A stretch of DNA of 64,000 nucleotides from Mycobacterium heidelbergense (lineage in GTDB: Bacteria; Actinomycetota; Actinomycetes; Mycobacteriales; Mycobacteriaceae), in the NCBI RefSeq assembly GCF_010730745.1, contig NZ_AP022615.1:4650001-4714000 (forward strand). The letters run 5' to 3'. Of the stretch, positions 33,273 through 43,378 are shown piece after piece. The notes beneath the pieces are model-generated. The model had not been told where the DNA came from. It saw only the letters and a list, made by a program, of their open reading frames with translations, and did not search any database. Every line of letters begins with the position of its first letter. Positions within the stretch are counted from its first letter, which is position 1. A program made the position numbers and the translations under genes.

Positions 33273-34124
33273 TCACTTGATCTGCCATCCCCGCCTGCGC
33301 ACCCACAGTACGGCGGCGACGCTTCCGGCCAGCCAAACCCCTACGGCGATCGCAAGATGCACAAAGCTTTTGGTGTCGCGCCCGAATATCGGCCAGATCA
33401 GCGCGGGCAGCTCAGTCCACAGCACATTGTGCTCCACACTGTTCATCGGGTCGGCAATGTAGTACAGCGCGTAAGGCAGCGTGAGGGCCAGGATCCAATC
33501 GCCGGTGCGGCGACGATCGTGACGTTGCCGCCACCGCCGAGTCAGCGGCTCAACGCCCACCGGGTGCAGCGCCGAGATGAAGTTTCCCACGCCCAGCCAG
33601 GACACGATGGGCACCGCGACGGTAGGGATTATCACGGCCAGACGCCCAGGCTTTTCCAACCACAGCGTCAGCGCCACCGCCGCCGTCAAAGTGGGCAGCC
33701 CGACGATGACGAGCAGGGCCAGATTTTTGATCAAGAGGATCCGCCAGAAAGACACTCCGTCGGACAAGCCCTTGAGGACGCGGTGGTGATCGGCGCCGAG
33801 CAGATTAGTGGTGGTGACGTCGGCGAGGACCCACGAGGAGAAATACGTGCCGATCAGGACCACCCAGTCCTGGTGGCGACCCAGGGTCAGCGGCTGGACC
33901 ACCAACCATGCCAGGGCGAAGATGAGGTTGGCCACCACACCCATCAGCCAGGTGCGCGGCGGGGTGAATGCCCAGCGGATTTCGGCAGCAACGGCCGGCC
34001 ACAGATTTTTTTGGTAGTCCTTGGCGGCGCGCCGGGCCACGGCGGGACGAGGGGCCGATGCACGTACTACGGCACGCACGGCGGCGTGCACCCGTGGGGG
34101 CATCGGCGCCTGAAACTGCAACAT
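33273..34124 (-). CDS. Multi-span membrane protein
   Basis: A 283-residue protein with about six membrane helices (GVVANLIFALAWLVVQPL, WVVLIGTYFSSWVLADV, ILLIKNLALLVIVGLPTL, VAVPIVSWLGVGNFIS, and two near the C-terminus) and a charged loop RRWRQRHDRRRTGDW. It looks like the membrane part of an ABC-2 exporter, but no ATPase gene is adjacent. Start at ATG 34124; an extension to 34181 is less likely. Confidence 0.75.
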   Translation of the reverse strand: MLQFQAPMPPRVHAAVRAVVRASAPRPAVARRAAKDYQKNLWPAVAAEIRWAFTPPRTWLMGVVANLIFALAWLVVQPLTLGRHQDWVVLIGTYFSSWVLADVTTTNLLGADHHRVLKGLSDGVSFWRILLIKNLALLVIVGLPTLTAAVALTLWLEKPGRLAVIIPTVAVPIVSWLGVGNFISALHPVGVEPLTRRWRQRHDRRRTGDWILALTLPYALYYIADPMNSVEHNVLWTELPALIWPIFGRDTKSFVHLAIAVGVWLAGSVAAVLWVRRRGWQIK

Positions 34125-34386
34125 GTGTTTCCCACCGGAGCGGTTGTGCATGCGACCATACCTGGATACCCAGGCCGCCACGCGCCGAGTGCAGCACTCT
34201 ATCGATCAATTGCTTGAAAGAGCACTCGACATGCAGCGAATAAAACTGCTTTCTATGATGGTGAAACTGCTTCCTATGACGAGAGTGTCCACTTGGGGCT
34301 GTCATCGAATCGCCTGAGCGACATCACCTTCAGTCCATCGGCGGCCACTTTCTTCGCGGGGCATAGAGAGGAGGGCCATCGGCCAG

Positions 34387-34728
34387 GTGAGCAATTCAAG
34401 CGACGAGAACGACTACCGCAATGTGGCGGTGAACCGCCTGCGACCCAGCGAACTTCGTTGGGCGCTTAACCACGACGCCGTGCATGGGATCGCGTACGCA
34501 TTCAAGAACCCCGTCGCCGTCGCCGAATCCACTGACGATCCGGAAGACGACAGGAAGACGTACCTGGTACGGGTCAAGCGCGACGACTTGGCCAAGGCGC
34601 TGGAAAAGATCAACGGCTGGATCCTGGAAAATCCCGGCCCGGCGGGGATGCACGCTTACGGCTTCGTCAGGGCGCTCTCCAGGGAGGGGCTCAACGAACG
34701 CAAAGCCGAGGACGAGGAACACCTCTAA
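34387..34728 (+). CDS. Small soluble hypothetical protein
   Basis: A 113-residue charged protein (VSNSSDENDYRNVAVNRLRP...) with GTG start and a C-terminus rich in Glu (ERKAEDEEHL). No family is recognised and no membrane segment is seen. It lies 130 bases upstream of pknE on the same strand, with its own short leader. Confidence 0.55.
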   Translation: MSNSSDENDYRNVAVNRLRPSELRWALNHDAVHGIAYAFKNPVAVAESTDDPEDDRKTYLVRVKRDDLAKALEKINGWILENPGPAGMHAYGFVRALSREGLNERKAEDEEHL

Positions 34729-34858
34729 TCCCAGCTATGCCCTCTCCCCCGGGCTATCGAATTAGCTGGCTTTCGCTACTTACCCTGCCCAGAGGTTGCC
34801 GAAGCCATTAGCCTTATGCCTGGCATGCCACCGCGTACTGGTGTCCGAGGAGTCGGCG

Positions 34859-36613
34859 ATGGATCACGCGACCGAAGATTCGCGGGAAGGTTCGCAGTTC
34901 GGGCCGTATCGGCTGCGGCGGCTGGTGGGTCGCGGCGGTATGGGCGACGTCTATGAGGCCGAGGACACGGTGCGCGAACGCATCGTGGCGTTGAAGCTCA
35001 TGTCGCAGACGCTCTCCAGCGATCCGGTCTTCCGCGCGCGTATGCAGCGCGAGGCCCGCACCGCGGGACGGCTGCAAGAACCGCACGTCGTGCCCATCCA
35101 CGATTTCGGCGAGATCGACGGGCAACTCTATGTGGACATGCGCCTGATCGACGGTGCGGACCTGGCCACGACGCTGGGCCGTTATGGGCCGCTACCCCCG
35201 CCGAGGGCGGTGGCGATTGTGCGCCAAATCGGCTCGGCGCTCGACGCCGCGCATGCTGCCGGGGTGCTGCATCGCGACGTCAAGCCGGAGAACATCCTGG
35301 TCAGTGCGGATGACTTCGCCTATCTCGTCGACTTCGGGATTGCCAGCGCCGCCTCTGACGAAAAGCTGACGCAGTTCGGCACCACGGTAGGCACCTTCAA
35401 ATACATGGCCCCGGAACGGTTTACCGACACCGACGTCACCTATCGAGCCGACATCTACGCATTGACCTGTGTGTTGTATGAATGCTTGACCGGATCCCCA
35501 CCGTACCGAGGTGACCGGGTCAGCGTGATGAGCGCACACCTGAATCAGGCGGTCCCGCGGCCCAGCACCGTGCGGCCAGGCATTCCGGTTGCCTTCGACC
35601 AGGTGATCGCTTGCGGCATGGCTAAGGATCCCGCCGACCGCTACGCCACCTGCGGTGACCTGTCGGCGGCTGCCTATACAGCGCTGACCACGCCCGACCA
35701 GGATCGCGCCACCGACATTCTGCAGCGCAGCCAGATGACGACGCCGCCGGCCGCATTTGCCGGCTTGCCGCCCAGCCGTTTTGCCCCTGCGCTGACGGGC
35801 GGGCCGGTGCCGCCAACCTGGGGAGGCACTCCCGCCTGGGGCGCCGGTGATATGAGTGGCGTCGGGCCACCGCCGTGGGGTCCACCACCCCGGGGCAGAC
35901 GTAAGCCCTGGCTGTGGGTGAGCGTTGTCGTTACCGCCATAGTGGCCGTCTTAGGTGGCCTGGTCATTGTTCTTGCTCACCCGTGGCGGTCGCCATCCTC
36001 GTCGGCACCGACATCGTCACCGCCGCCCGCAGATGCGGTCGAGCTCCAGGTCCTCGAGGACGGTGTGTCTGTCGGCAGCTCGGAGGCACCGACAACGATC
36101 GACATTTTCAACGAACCCATCTGCCCGCCATGCGGCAGCTTCATCAGGTCGAACGCCGGCGATATCGATACCGCGGTGAACAACAAGAAACTCGCGGTGC
36201 GTTATCACCTGCTGGATTTCCTCGACGATAAGTCGCATAGCAAAAATTACTCGACCCGTGCGGTGGGGGCTACGTATTGCATTGCGGCACAAAAAGATCC
36301 GAAGCTCTACGCCAGCTTCTACTCCGGCCTGTTCGCCAGCGACTTTCAGCCTCAAGAGGACGGCCCGGAAGACCGCACCGATGGTGAACTAGCCGAACTG
36401 GCGAAAAACGTCGGCGCCGACGCCAACGTCATCTCCTGCGTCAAGTCGGGAAATGACGTGGGCACCGCCAAAATAAAGGCGACCAACGGCTACGCGGCGC
36501 TGTCGGGGCTCCATGCCAATGGCACGCCGTTCGTGTGGGACGGCACCGCGGTGGTGGACTATCAGGATCCGACCTGGCTGACCAACCTAGTGGTGTGTCT
36601 CGGTTTTAGCTGA
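34859..36613 (+). CDS. pknE: Serine/threonine protein kinase PknE, C-terminus altered by IS insertion
   Basis: A 584-residue receptor kinase. The kinase domain (VGRGGMGDVYEAED P-loop, VALK, HRDVKPEN catalytic loop, DFG) covers about 20-280. A proline-rich linker leads to a single membrane helix (WLWVSVVVTAIVAVLGGLVIVL, about 360-382). The extracellular part is a DsbA/thioredoxin-like domain with the CPPC motif. It closely follows M. tuberculosis PknE throughout. The ATG at 34859 has GAGGAG upstream. An IS630-family element has entered the codon just before the end: the original tail TNLVG-stop became TNLVVCLGFS-stop. The kinase should still be functional. Confidence 0.95.
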   Translation: MDHATEDSREGSQFGPYRLRRLVGRGGMGDVYEAEDTVRERIVALKLMSQTLSSDPVFRARMQREARTAGRLQEPHVVPIHDFGEIDGQLYVDMRLIDGADLATTLGRYGPLPPPRAVAIVRQIGSALDAAHAAGVLHRDVKPENILVSADDFAYLVDFGIASAASDEKLTQFGTTVGTFKYMAPERFTDTDVTYRADIYALTCVLYECLTGSPPYRGDRVSVMSAHLNQAVPRPSTVRPGIPVAFDQVIACGMAKDPADRYATCGDLSAAAYTALTTPDQDRATDILQRSQMTTPPAAFAGLPPSRFAPALTGGPVPPTWGGTPAWGAGDMSGVGPPPWGPPPRGRRKPWLWVSVVVTAIVAVLGGLVIVLAHPWRSPSSSAPTSSPPPADAVELQVLEDGVSVGSSEAPTTIDIFNEPICPPCGSFIRSNAGDIDTAVNNKKLAVRYHLLDFLDDKSHSKNYSTRAVGATYCIAAQKDPKLYASFYSGLFASDFQPQEDGPEDRTDGELAELAKNVGADANVISCVKSGNDVGTAKIKATNGYAALSGLHANGTPFVWDGTAVVDYQDPTWLTNLVVCLGFS

Positions 36614-37687
36614 GGTTTCGAGTGCGACGCGGCCGCGTGTGACTTTGGTCAGGATGGACTCGGCGGTGGCGGTCCAGACGAATGGTGTGGGATCGGCGTT
36701 GGTGGCGTCGAGGTAGGCCTCGATTTTCGCGATGAGGTCGGGGACGGAGTGGAACACTCCGCGCCGCAGGGCCTTGTCGGTGAGTTCGCGGAACCAACGC
36801 TCGATGAGGTTCAGCCATGACGACGAGGTCGGGGTGAAATGCAAGTGGAATCGGGGGTGCTTGTCGAGCCAGGCTGTGACGTCGGGGTGTTTGTGGGTGG
36901 CGTAGTTATCCAGGATCATATGTATGTCAAGGCCTTTGGGAACTTCCCGGTCGATGGTGTGCAGAAACCTCAGGAACTCTTGGTGGCGGTGTTTGGGCAG
37001 GCATGATCCGATCACCTTGCCGGTGAGTACGTCGAGGGCAGCGAACAGGGTGGTGGTGCCATGGCGTTTGTAGTCGTGGGTCATCGTCTGCGCACGGCCG
37101 GGGACCATCGGCAGCGATGGCTGGGTGCGGTCGAGCGCCTGCACCGACGATTTCTCGTCCATACACAGCACGATCGCGCGGTCCGGCGGGTCCAAATACA
37201 AGCCGACCACATCGATCAGCTTCTCTTCGAACTTCGGGTCGTTGGACAGCTTGAAGGTCGTCACCAGATGCGGCCTAAGACCACGCGCAGCCCACACCCG
37301 CTGCACGGTGTCCTTGGAGACCCCCGCTTTCTTCGCCATCGACCGGCAACTCCAGTGTGTCTCGCCTTCGGGCGTGGAATTGCGTGTGAGATCAACGATT
37401 TCGTCGATCTTCGCCTGCGGAATAGCTGGCTTTCGGCCGCGACCCGACCGCACCTTGCCGAGCTTGGCGACACCGTCCTCGACAAACCGCTCACGCCAGG
37501 ACTGCACAGTTGCCGCGCTCACCCCGACTTGCTGCCCGATCCGGGTATTAGCCACACCTTCGGCGGCCAACAGCAGCGCTTTGGCCCGCTGCACCTGCCG
37601 ATGCGGCGCCGTACGCGACCGCGCCAGCACCTCCAGCACCTCGCGTTGACCGTCGGAGGCATTCAAAGCAGGAGTGGCAGCGCGCAT
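36587..37687 (-). CDS. IS630-family transposase
   Basis: About 366 residues. An N-terminal helix-turn-helix region (IGQQVGVSAATVQSWRERF) and a second HTH (SMAKKAGVSKDTVQRVW) are followed by the DDE catalytic core: CMDEKSSVQ (D), ILDNYATHKH (D) and NLIERWFRELT (E). The frame is intact, so the element may be active. The stop TAG uses the TA target bases plus one host base. Start at ATG 37687, with 37696 as an alternative. Confidence 0.93.
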   Translation of the reverse strand: MRAATPALNASDGQREVLEVLARSRTAPHRQVQRAKALLLAAEGVANTRIGQQVGVSAATVQSWRERFVEDGVAKLGKVRSGRGRKPAIPQAKIDEIVDLTRNSTPEGETHWSCRSMAKKAGVSKDTVQRVWAARGLRPHLVTTFKLSNDPKFEEKLIDVVGLYLDPPDRAIVLCMDEKSSVQALDRTQPSLPMVPGRAQTMTHDYKRHGTTTLFAALDVLTGKVIGSCLPKHRHQEFLRFLHTIDREVPKGLDIHMILDNYATHKHPDVTAWLDKHPRFHLHFTPTSSSWLNLIERWFRELTDKALRRGVFHSVPDLIAKIEAYLDATNADPTPFVWTATAESILTKVTRGRVALETSAKTETHH

Positions 37688-37736
37688 CACCCACACTAAC
37701 CCGAGAATCGCTAGTTATTTAGGAGACACGCCACTA
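36588..37736. mobile_element. IS630-family insertion sequence
   Basis: The ends read GTGGTGTGTCTC and, on the other side, GAGACACGCCAC, an imperfect terminal inverted repeat flanked by TA at 36588-36589 and 37735-37736. This is the TA target duplication expected of IS630. One transposase gene fills it. Removing the element and one TA restores the end of pknE, so the insertion point is known to the base. Confidence 0.92.
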
Positions 37737-37796
37737 GTTGGGTGAGCGAGATCCACGCGAGCGTGCTGACCACTCGCACTTCTTTGCGCTGCCGTC

Positions 37797-37848
37797 GATT
37801 TCGATAAACCTCGTCCCTCAGAGATTTCGATAAACCTCGTCCCTCAGA
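37797..37848. repeat. 26-bp tandem repeat at the 3' end of glnN
   Basis: GATTTCGATAAACCTCGTCC followed by CTCAGA occurs twice, head to tail. The second copy includes the stop codon of the type III glutamine synthetase gene. It is a small local duplication with no evident function. Confidence 0.8.
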
Positions 37849-40021
37849 GGATGTAGAGCATCTCCTGGTAGGTGGGTAGCGGCCATAGGTCGTCGGCCAC
37901 AATGCCTTCCAGCGTGTCAGTGACGGCACGCACCTCATCCATCGCCTTGAGCAGCACCTGCTGAGCGTGCTTGGCCCCGTCCAGCCCGAATTCCGCCGAG
38001 TGATCCGTCAGCGCCGTCTTCAGCGTGGTCAGCGCCGCGTCGAGATCGGTGAGTGGAGTCGAAATCGCTTCCAGTGCAGTCATGCTCGGCTCTATGCCGG
38101 CGGCCTTCAATGCCGCGACGTTCTGTGCGAGCTCGGTCTGGTAGCGAACAGCGGCCGGCAGGATAACCGTCGTCCCGATCTCCAGGGTCAGCTTCGCCTC
38201 GACCGCGATGGTCAGCGCGTACTGCTCGAGGCGGACCTCATAGCGGCTGTGCAGCTCGCGTTCGTTGAACACCCCATATTTTTCGAACACCTCGATTGCC
38301 GCCGGCTTGATCAGCTCCGGAATGGCGTCCAGCGTGGTCTTGAGGTTCGGCAAGCCTCGCTCGGCTGCCTCAATCTGCCAGTTCTCCGAGTAGCCGTCCC
38401 CGTTGAACACCACCGCACCGTGTTCGGTGATGACATCGGTGAGCAGCTTCTGCACGGCCATGTCGAAGTCCTCGCCGCCTTCGACCGCCTTCTCCAGGAT
38501 TGTCGCCAGGTAGTCGAATGAGTCCGCCATGATCGTGTTGAGGACGATCATCGGCACGGCAACGGTCTGCCCGGAGCCGGGGGCGCGGAACTCAAACCGG
38601 TTGCCGGTGAACGCGAACGGGCTAGTACGGTTACGGTCGCCGGGATCGGTCGGCAGGTGGGGCAATGTGTCGACACCGATGATCATGGTGCCCTTGCCTT
38701 TTGACGACATGGCCGTGCCCTTGGCGATCTGCTCGAACACATCGGCGAGTTGTTCCCCAAGGAAGATCGAGATGATCGCGGGCGGCGCCTCATTGGCGCC
38801 CAAGCGGTGGTCGTTGGTGGCCGACGCGACCGAAACACGAAGCAGCCCAGCGAATTTATGCACAGCGCGAATCACCGCGGCGCAAAAGACCAGGAATTGG
38901 GCGTTCTCGTGCGGCGTGTCGCCGGGAACCAGCAGCGAGCCCAGTTCGGCGTTGCCCACCGAGAAGTTGACGTGCTTCCCCGATCCGTTGACGCCGGCGA
39001 ACGGCTTCTCGTGGAACAGGCATTCCATGCCGTGCTTTTTAGCCAGCGTCTTGAAGACCGTCATCAGCAGCTGCTGGTGGTCGGAGGCGATGTTGGCCCG
39101 CTCGAACATCGGCGCCACTTCGAATTGGCCGGGGGCGACCTCGTTGTGCCGTGTTTTGGCGGGGATTCCGAGTTTGAACAGCTCCCGTTCGACGTCCATC
39201 ATGAAGCCGAGGACCCGCTCGGGAATCGCACCGAAGTAGTGGTCGTCGAACTCCTGGCCTTTGGGCGGCTTGGCGCCGAAAACTGTGCGACCGGCGTTGA
39301 TCAGGTCCGGTCGGGCCAGGAAGAAGTGCCGATCGACCAGGAAGTACTCCTGCTCCGGGCCACAGAACGACACGACCTTATTGAGGTCCTTGTGACCGAA
39401 CAGCTTCAGGATGCGCTCGGCGTGGATACCCATCGCCTGCTGGCTGCGCAGCAGCGGTGTCTTGTAGTCCAGTGCCTCACCGGTCATCGAGACGAAAACC
39501 GTTGGTATACAAAGTGTATTGCCGTTCGGGTTCTCCAGAACGTAGGCCGGGCTGGTGACGTCCCAGCCGGTGTAGCCGCGCGCCTCGAAGGTGCTGCGCA
39601 GCCCGCCCGAGGGGAAGCTGGAGGCATCAGGCTCACCCTGGATGAGGGTCTTGCCGGCGAACTCGGCAAGCGTCTGCCCATCGGAGACGGGTTCTAAGAA
39701 GCTGTCGTGCTTCTCCGCGGTCAGGCCGGTCATCGGGTAGAACACGTGGGCGTAGTGGGTGGCACCCTTCTCCAGCGCCCAGTCCTTCATGGCCGCCGCG
39801 ACCGAGTCGGCGATGGCAGGATCGAGCTTGGCGCCTTTCTCGATCGTCGCCACCACGGACTTGTACACCGATTTGGGCAGCCGTGCCTGCATCTCGGCCT
39901 TGGTGAAGACGTTGGAGCCGAAGATCTCGCCTGGGGTTTCACCGGGGATAAAACTGATGGCCGGGGGCACATATGCCTCGACGTTGTTGATCGCCTGTAG
40001 GCGAACTGCGTTTCCGCTCAA
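37844..40021 (-). CDS. glnN: Glutamine synthetase type III
   Basis: A 725-residue GSIII enzyme making glutamine from glutamate, ammonia and ATP in the cytoplasm. It shows the GSIII-specific length and the motifs PGETPGEIFG, CGPEQEYFLVD, KTRHNEVAPGQFEVAP, FHEKPFAGVNGSGKH (nucleotide/metal site), ATNDHRLGANEAPPAIIS and GNRFEFRAPGS. The start codon is TTG, 8 bases after AGGAA. GSIII is not part of the M. tuberculosis set, so this is an accessory enzyme. It lies in the opposite direction to pknE, just beyond the IS element. Confidence 0.93.
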   Translation of the reverse strand: MSGNAVRLQAINNVEAYVPPAISFIPGETPGEIFGSNVFTKAEMQARLPKSVYKSVVATIEKGAKLDPAIADSVAAAMKDWALEKGATHYAHVFYPMTGLTAEKHDSFLEPVSDGQTLAEFAGKTLIQGEPDASSFPSGGLRSTFEARGYTGWDVTSPAYVLENPNGNTLCIPTVFVSMTGEALDYKTPLLRSQQAMGIHAERILKLFGHKDLNKVVSFCGPEQEYFLVDRHFFLARPDLINAGRTVFGAKPPKGQEFDDHYFGAIPERVLGFMMDVERELFKLGIPAKTRHNEVAPGQFEVAPMFERANIASDHQQLLMTVFKTLAKKHGMECLFHEKPFAGVNGSGKHVNFSVGNAELGSLLVPGDTPHENAQFLVFCAAVIRAVHKFAGLLRVSVASATNDHRLGANEAPPAIISIFLGEQLADVFEQIAKGTAMSSKGKGTMIIGVDTLPHLPTDPGDRNRTSPFAFTGNRFEFRAPGSGQTVAVPMIVLNTIMADSFDYLATILEKAVEGGEDFDMAVQKLLTDVITEHGAVVFNGDGYSENWQIEAAERGLPNLKTTLDAIPELIKPAAIEVFEKYGVFNERELHSRYEVRLEQYALTIAVEAKLTLEIGTTVILPAAVRYQTELAQNVAALKAAGIEPSMTALEAISTPLTDLDAALTTLKTALTDHSAEFGLDGAKHAQQVLLKAMDEVRAVTDTLEGIVADDLWPLPTYQEMLYIL

Positions 40022-40125
40022 TGGAGTTCCTATCGCTGGGGCGCCCTCATCTTAGGAACCTTCGATGGCAAACTCGTTACGCCGGTGTCAACGGTAGGGC
40101 CACAACGGTTGCGATCCTGCGACGC

Positions 40126-41557
40126 CTATCCCGCCATCGCGACCAGCGCACGCCGGACGTCGTCGGTAACCTGCGTGTAAACGGCGAGCAGGTCGCAAAC
40201 ACCTTCTTGAACATCGCATTCGACGACCTTCGCGAACACCTCTCTGCCCGCAACGTCGAGCACGAGGTCGTCGAAAGGAGAGACCACCAGTTCGGTGCGG
40301 ACTCGGACAGCTCTTTCGCCGCTCGCGATCACTTCCGCCGGGTGCTGGTTACCAACGACTTTGTCCTTGATGACCGCCATACCTATTGGCCTGGGCACCG
40401 CAAGAGGAGTCAAGGCTCGATCGGCGCTGGGCAGCGCGATGTTGTACTCGCCGGCTAGCCCTTTGACATCGTGGACGATAATCGACTCGGTAACGCCTTT
40501 CACACGCATCTGAAACGAGCCCAATGTGTGTGCGATATTGCGGATCTCGCGATACGCGCAGTCGGACACCAACACCTGTCCTCCGACAGGTATGCGACTC
40601 GATCCGAGCGACCAGGTTGATGGTGTTGCCGATCGCGGTGTACTTCTGCCGCCGCCGCGAACCGATGGAGCCGACCACGGCCTCCCCTGAATGCACGCCG
40701 ATCCCAATCGCGAGTTCGGGGAGCCCGCGTTCTCGATGAAGCGCATTGAGTTCTTGCATGCCGAGCTGCAACTCGAGGGCGGCGGCAACCGCATGCTCTG
40801 TCGCATCGCCGTCGCTGATCGGTGCGCCGAAAAAGACGAGTAGGCCATCGCCGAGGATTTCGTTGATCGTTCCGTTCCGGCGGAACATGACATCGCTCGC
40901 GTGCTCGAGATAACCGTTCAGCACCTGAACAACCTGTTCGGGTGGGAGAGTCTCGGACAATCGGGTGAAACCGCGGATGTCCGCCATCAGCACCGTGAGC
41001 GTGCATCGTTCACTGTCCAGGCGCCCTTCGGGATACGCCAAAAGACGCGCCTTCACCTCCTCACACACGTAGCGGCCGAAGATGTCCTCGACGCGGCGGT
41101 TCTGTTCCACCAGCTCGCGGGCACGCCGCCGGGCTTCCTCACCAGCTTGCAGCTCCCGCACAATCGCGGCGGCCTTGGCGATAGTGGCTCGAAGATCTTC
41201 CACGTTGAGCGGTTTCACCTGAAAGTCGAAGGCACCGCGCATCATCGCGGCTCGTATATTTGCCAGGTCGTTGTACGCAGTGAGCACGATGGTCTTCAGC
41301 GGACGCCGCAGCTTGGAAACCTCGGTCAGCACTTCGAGGCCGTTCATCTGAGGCATATTCAGATCAGTGATGAAAACATCGAGATCAGGGTCCTCATCGA
41401 GCATTCGCAAAGCCTGAATCGGATCCGTGGTGAAGTTCAAGACGTACTCACCACGCTGGAGTTCCTTGCGAAAACGGCCCCTCAAGAGTGCTTGAACATC
41501 CTCCTCGTCATCGACAACCAGGAGCCTTACTGGGTTGTCCACCACCGCGTCATGCAT
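40126..41557 (-). pseudogene. Response regulator-nucleotide cyclase, frameshifted
   Basis: An N-terminal receiver domain (LLVVDDEEDVQALL, FITDLNMPQMNG, VKPLN) is followed by a coiled linker and a class III cyclase domain (ADIRGFTRLSE, ILGDGLLVFFGAP, KYTAIGNTINLVARIES). At 40588 an extra base on the coding strand shifts the frame within the sequence for ESHT-VGGQVLVSDC; the rest continues in another frame to 40126, with LGSFQMRVKGV and a further 90-residue tail. As it stands, translation ends at 40349 with an unrelated tail. A sequencing error would give the same picture. An intact version would make a cyclic nucleotide under phosphorelay control. Confidence 0.8.
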
Positions 41558-41746
41558 TGTGCGCCTGCATTACGCCCCCTGGGCCGGCTGGAGTTCCCGG
41601 GTATCTTAACTGACTCGCAGACCGATCGTCATATTGAATGCCAAACTGCCACAGGACATCTCGGTGATGAACGGCGGGTTACGACTCATCCGGCCCGACC
41701 AGACGCATTACACTGCGCTTGAATAACGCTCACCCGGTGAGGCACG

Positions 41747-42779
41747 GTGGATCTGGAAAGCATAGCCCTGAAGGTCCAACGACCTTGGCCGACGAAGAAG
41801 GTCTTCTGGAATCTCGCTGCGGCGATGATCGGGTTTGGGCTGGCCATCGGTATCTGGGACCCCTTCATTGCCGTAGCGGACGGAGTGCCCGCCGCCCACG
41901 CAATGCGATTCTTCCCTTTCGCCGTTGCCACGGGCGCGGGGCTCCTGGTCGGCCTGGTGAACTATCTCTTGGTCAGTCGGGTGGTGCGCCACCGGCTGTA
42001 TGTGCTCTCCGCCCGGCTTACGGCTGCACGACGCGAGATCGCCACCAGCGTGGGCAGCGATTCCTGGGAGCCGCTGGCAGACCGTTATGCCCTGCCCGTT
42101 GACAGCGACGATGAGTTCGGCCGGACGGCGGCATCCTTCAATTACCTGATGAGCTCCCTGGATTCGAGCCAGAGCGCCGAACGCGCACTTCGCCTTAGCC
42201 TCGTCGAACAGGCCAAGCTTGTCGCGCTCGGGACACTCACCGCCGGCGTCGCGCACGAGACGAAGAACCCGTTGAACTTCGTCGTGAACTTCGCCGAGCT
42301 GAATCTGGAGCTGTGCGCCGAGCTGCGGGAGGTCGTTGCCGAAGACGGCCACGACCTGGTCTCGGATCTCGAGTCGAACCTCAACAGAATCCTCCACCAT
42401 GCCGAACGGGCGCTCGCTGTGATGGCAACGATGCTCCAGGTCGGTCGATCGCACACCGGCGACGCACAGCCGTGCCATCTCAACCCGATCGTCGAGCAGA
42501 GCGTGGGACTCGCCGAGCATTCGTGGCGGGCCAGCCGACAAGACGCGCGCTGCGCAATTCGCATCGAGCTCGATGACGACGACCCGGTCATACGTGGCTT
42601 CGAGGGCGACCTCGTGCAGGTGATGATCAACTTGGTGATGAACGGACTCGAGGCCGCCGCGTCAGCCACCGATCGGGATGCCGAGGTGCGAATCACCGTG
42701 CAGCACGACGACGAATGGGCATCGATCGTTGTAGTGGACAACGGTCCGGGCATCGCCCCGGAGACACTGCCTGAGCGGT
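41747..42779 (+). pseudogene. Sensor histidine kinase, truncated in the ATPase domain
   Basis: Two membrane helices (LAAAMIGFGLAIGIWD, FAVATGAGLLVGLVNYLLV) are followed by a HAMP-like region, the H box GTLTAGVAHETKNPLN near residue 155-170, the N box (MINLVMNGLEAA) and the G1 box (VVDNGPGIAPETLPER) near 330-350. The normal continuation (the F and G2 boxes) is missing: the sequence turns into an ABC ATPase in another frame at about 42771-42780. The reading frame runs on without meaning to 43102. It is divergent from the receiver-cyclase gene and was probably its partner. Confidence 0.8.
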
Positions 42780-43346
42780 GGGCAGCAGCAGCGTGTCGCA
42801 GTCGCTCGCGCGATAGCGCTGGATCCGCCACTCATTCTGGCCGACGAACCGACTGCACATCTCGACTTCATCCAGGTGGAAGAGGTGCTGCGGCTGATCC
42901 GTTCGCTCGCACAGGGCGAACGCGTGGTGGTGGTCGCGACCCACGACAGCCGGATGATTCCCCTGGCCGATCGCGTCGTCGAGTTACGACCCATCCTGGC
43001 GACGGCGAATCAGCTCCCCGAAACGGTGCACCTGAAAGCCGGCGAGGTGCTGTTCAAGCAGTGCACAATGGGCGATCTGATCTACGTGGTGAGCGAGGGT
43101 GAGCTCCAGATTGTCCGCGAATTGGCTGATGGCGGTGAGGAATTGGTCAAGGTTATCGGGCCCGGGGACTACGTCGGCGAAATGGGTGTGCTGTTCCACA
43201 TGCCGCGCTCGGCGACCGTGCGCGCCCACACCGACGCGACAGTCGTCGGCTACACGGCGCAGGCGTTGCGTGAGCGGCTCGGCTTAACGCGGTTGACCGA
43301 AGTGATCGACCATCCCAAACTGCTGCACGCGCTTGCCAACGACTAA
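42771..43346 (+). pseudogene. 3' part of ABC ATPase with cyclic-nucleotide-binding domain
   Basis: From 42771 the sequence reads LSGGQQQRVAVARAIALD (ABC signature), LILADEPTAHLD (Walker B) and VVATHDSR (switch), then a cyclic-nucleotide-binding domain (VLFKQCTMGDLIYVVSEGEL, GPGDYVGEMGVL, PRSATVRAHTDA) to a stop at 43346. The Walker A half and start codon are absent. The domain order matches Rv2564-like proteins. The fragment is in a different frame from the histidine kinase it is joined to. Confidence 0.8.
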
Positions 43347-43378
43347 TCCGATTAATCCGGGGCCCTGACAGCCGCAAC

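Noticed and set aside
36588..37736. pknE inactivated by the insertion sequence
   Set aside because: Only the last residue is lost; all kinase and sensor motifs lie upstream and a stop follows after six new residues.
40349..41557. A complete 402-residue cyclase
   Set aside because: Its last 60 residues are out of frame; the true cyclase end continues in another frame to 40126.
41747..43102. A complete 451-residue histidine kinase
   Set aside because: After about residue 345 the sequence is ABC ATPase DNA read in the wrong frame.
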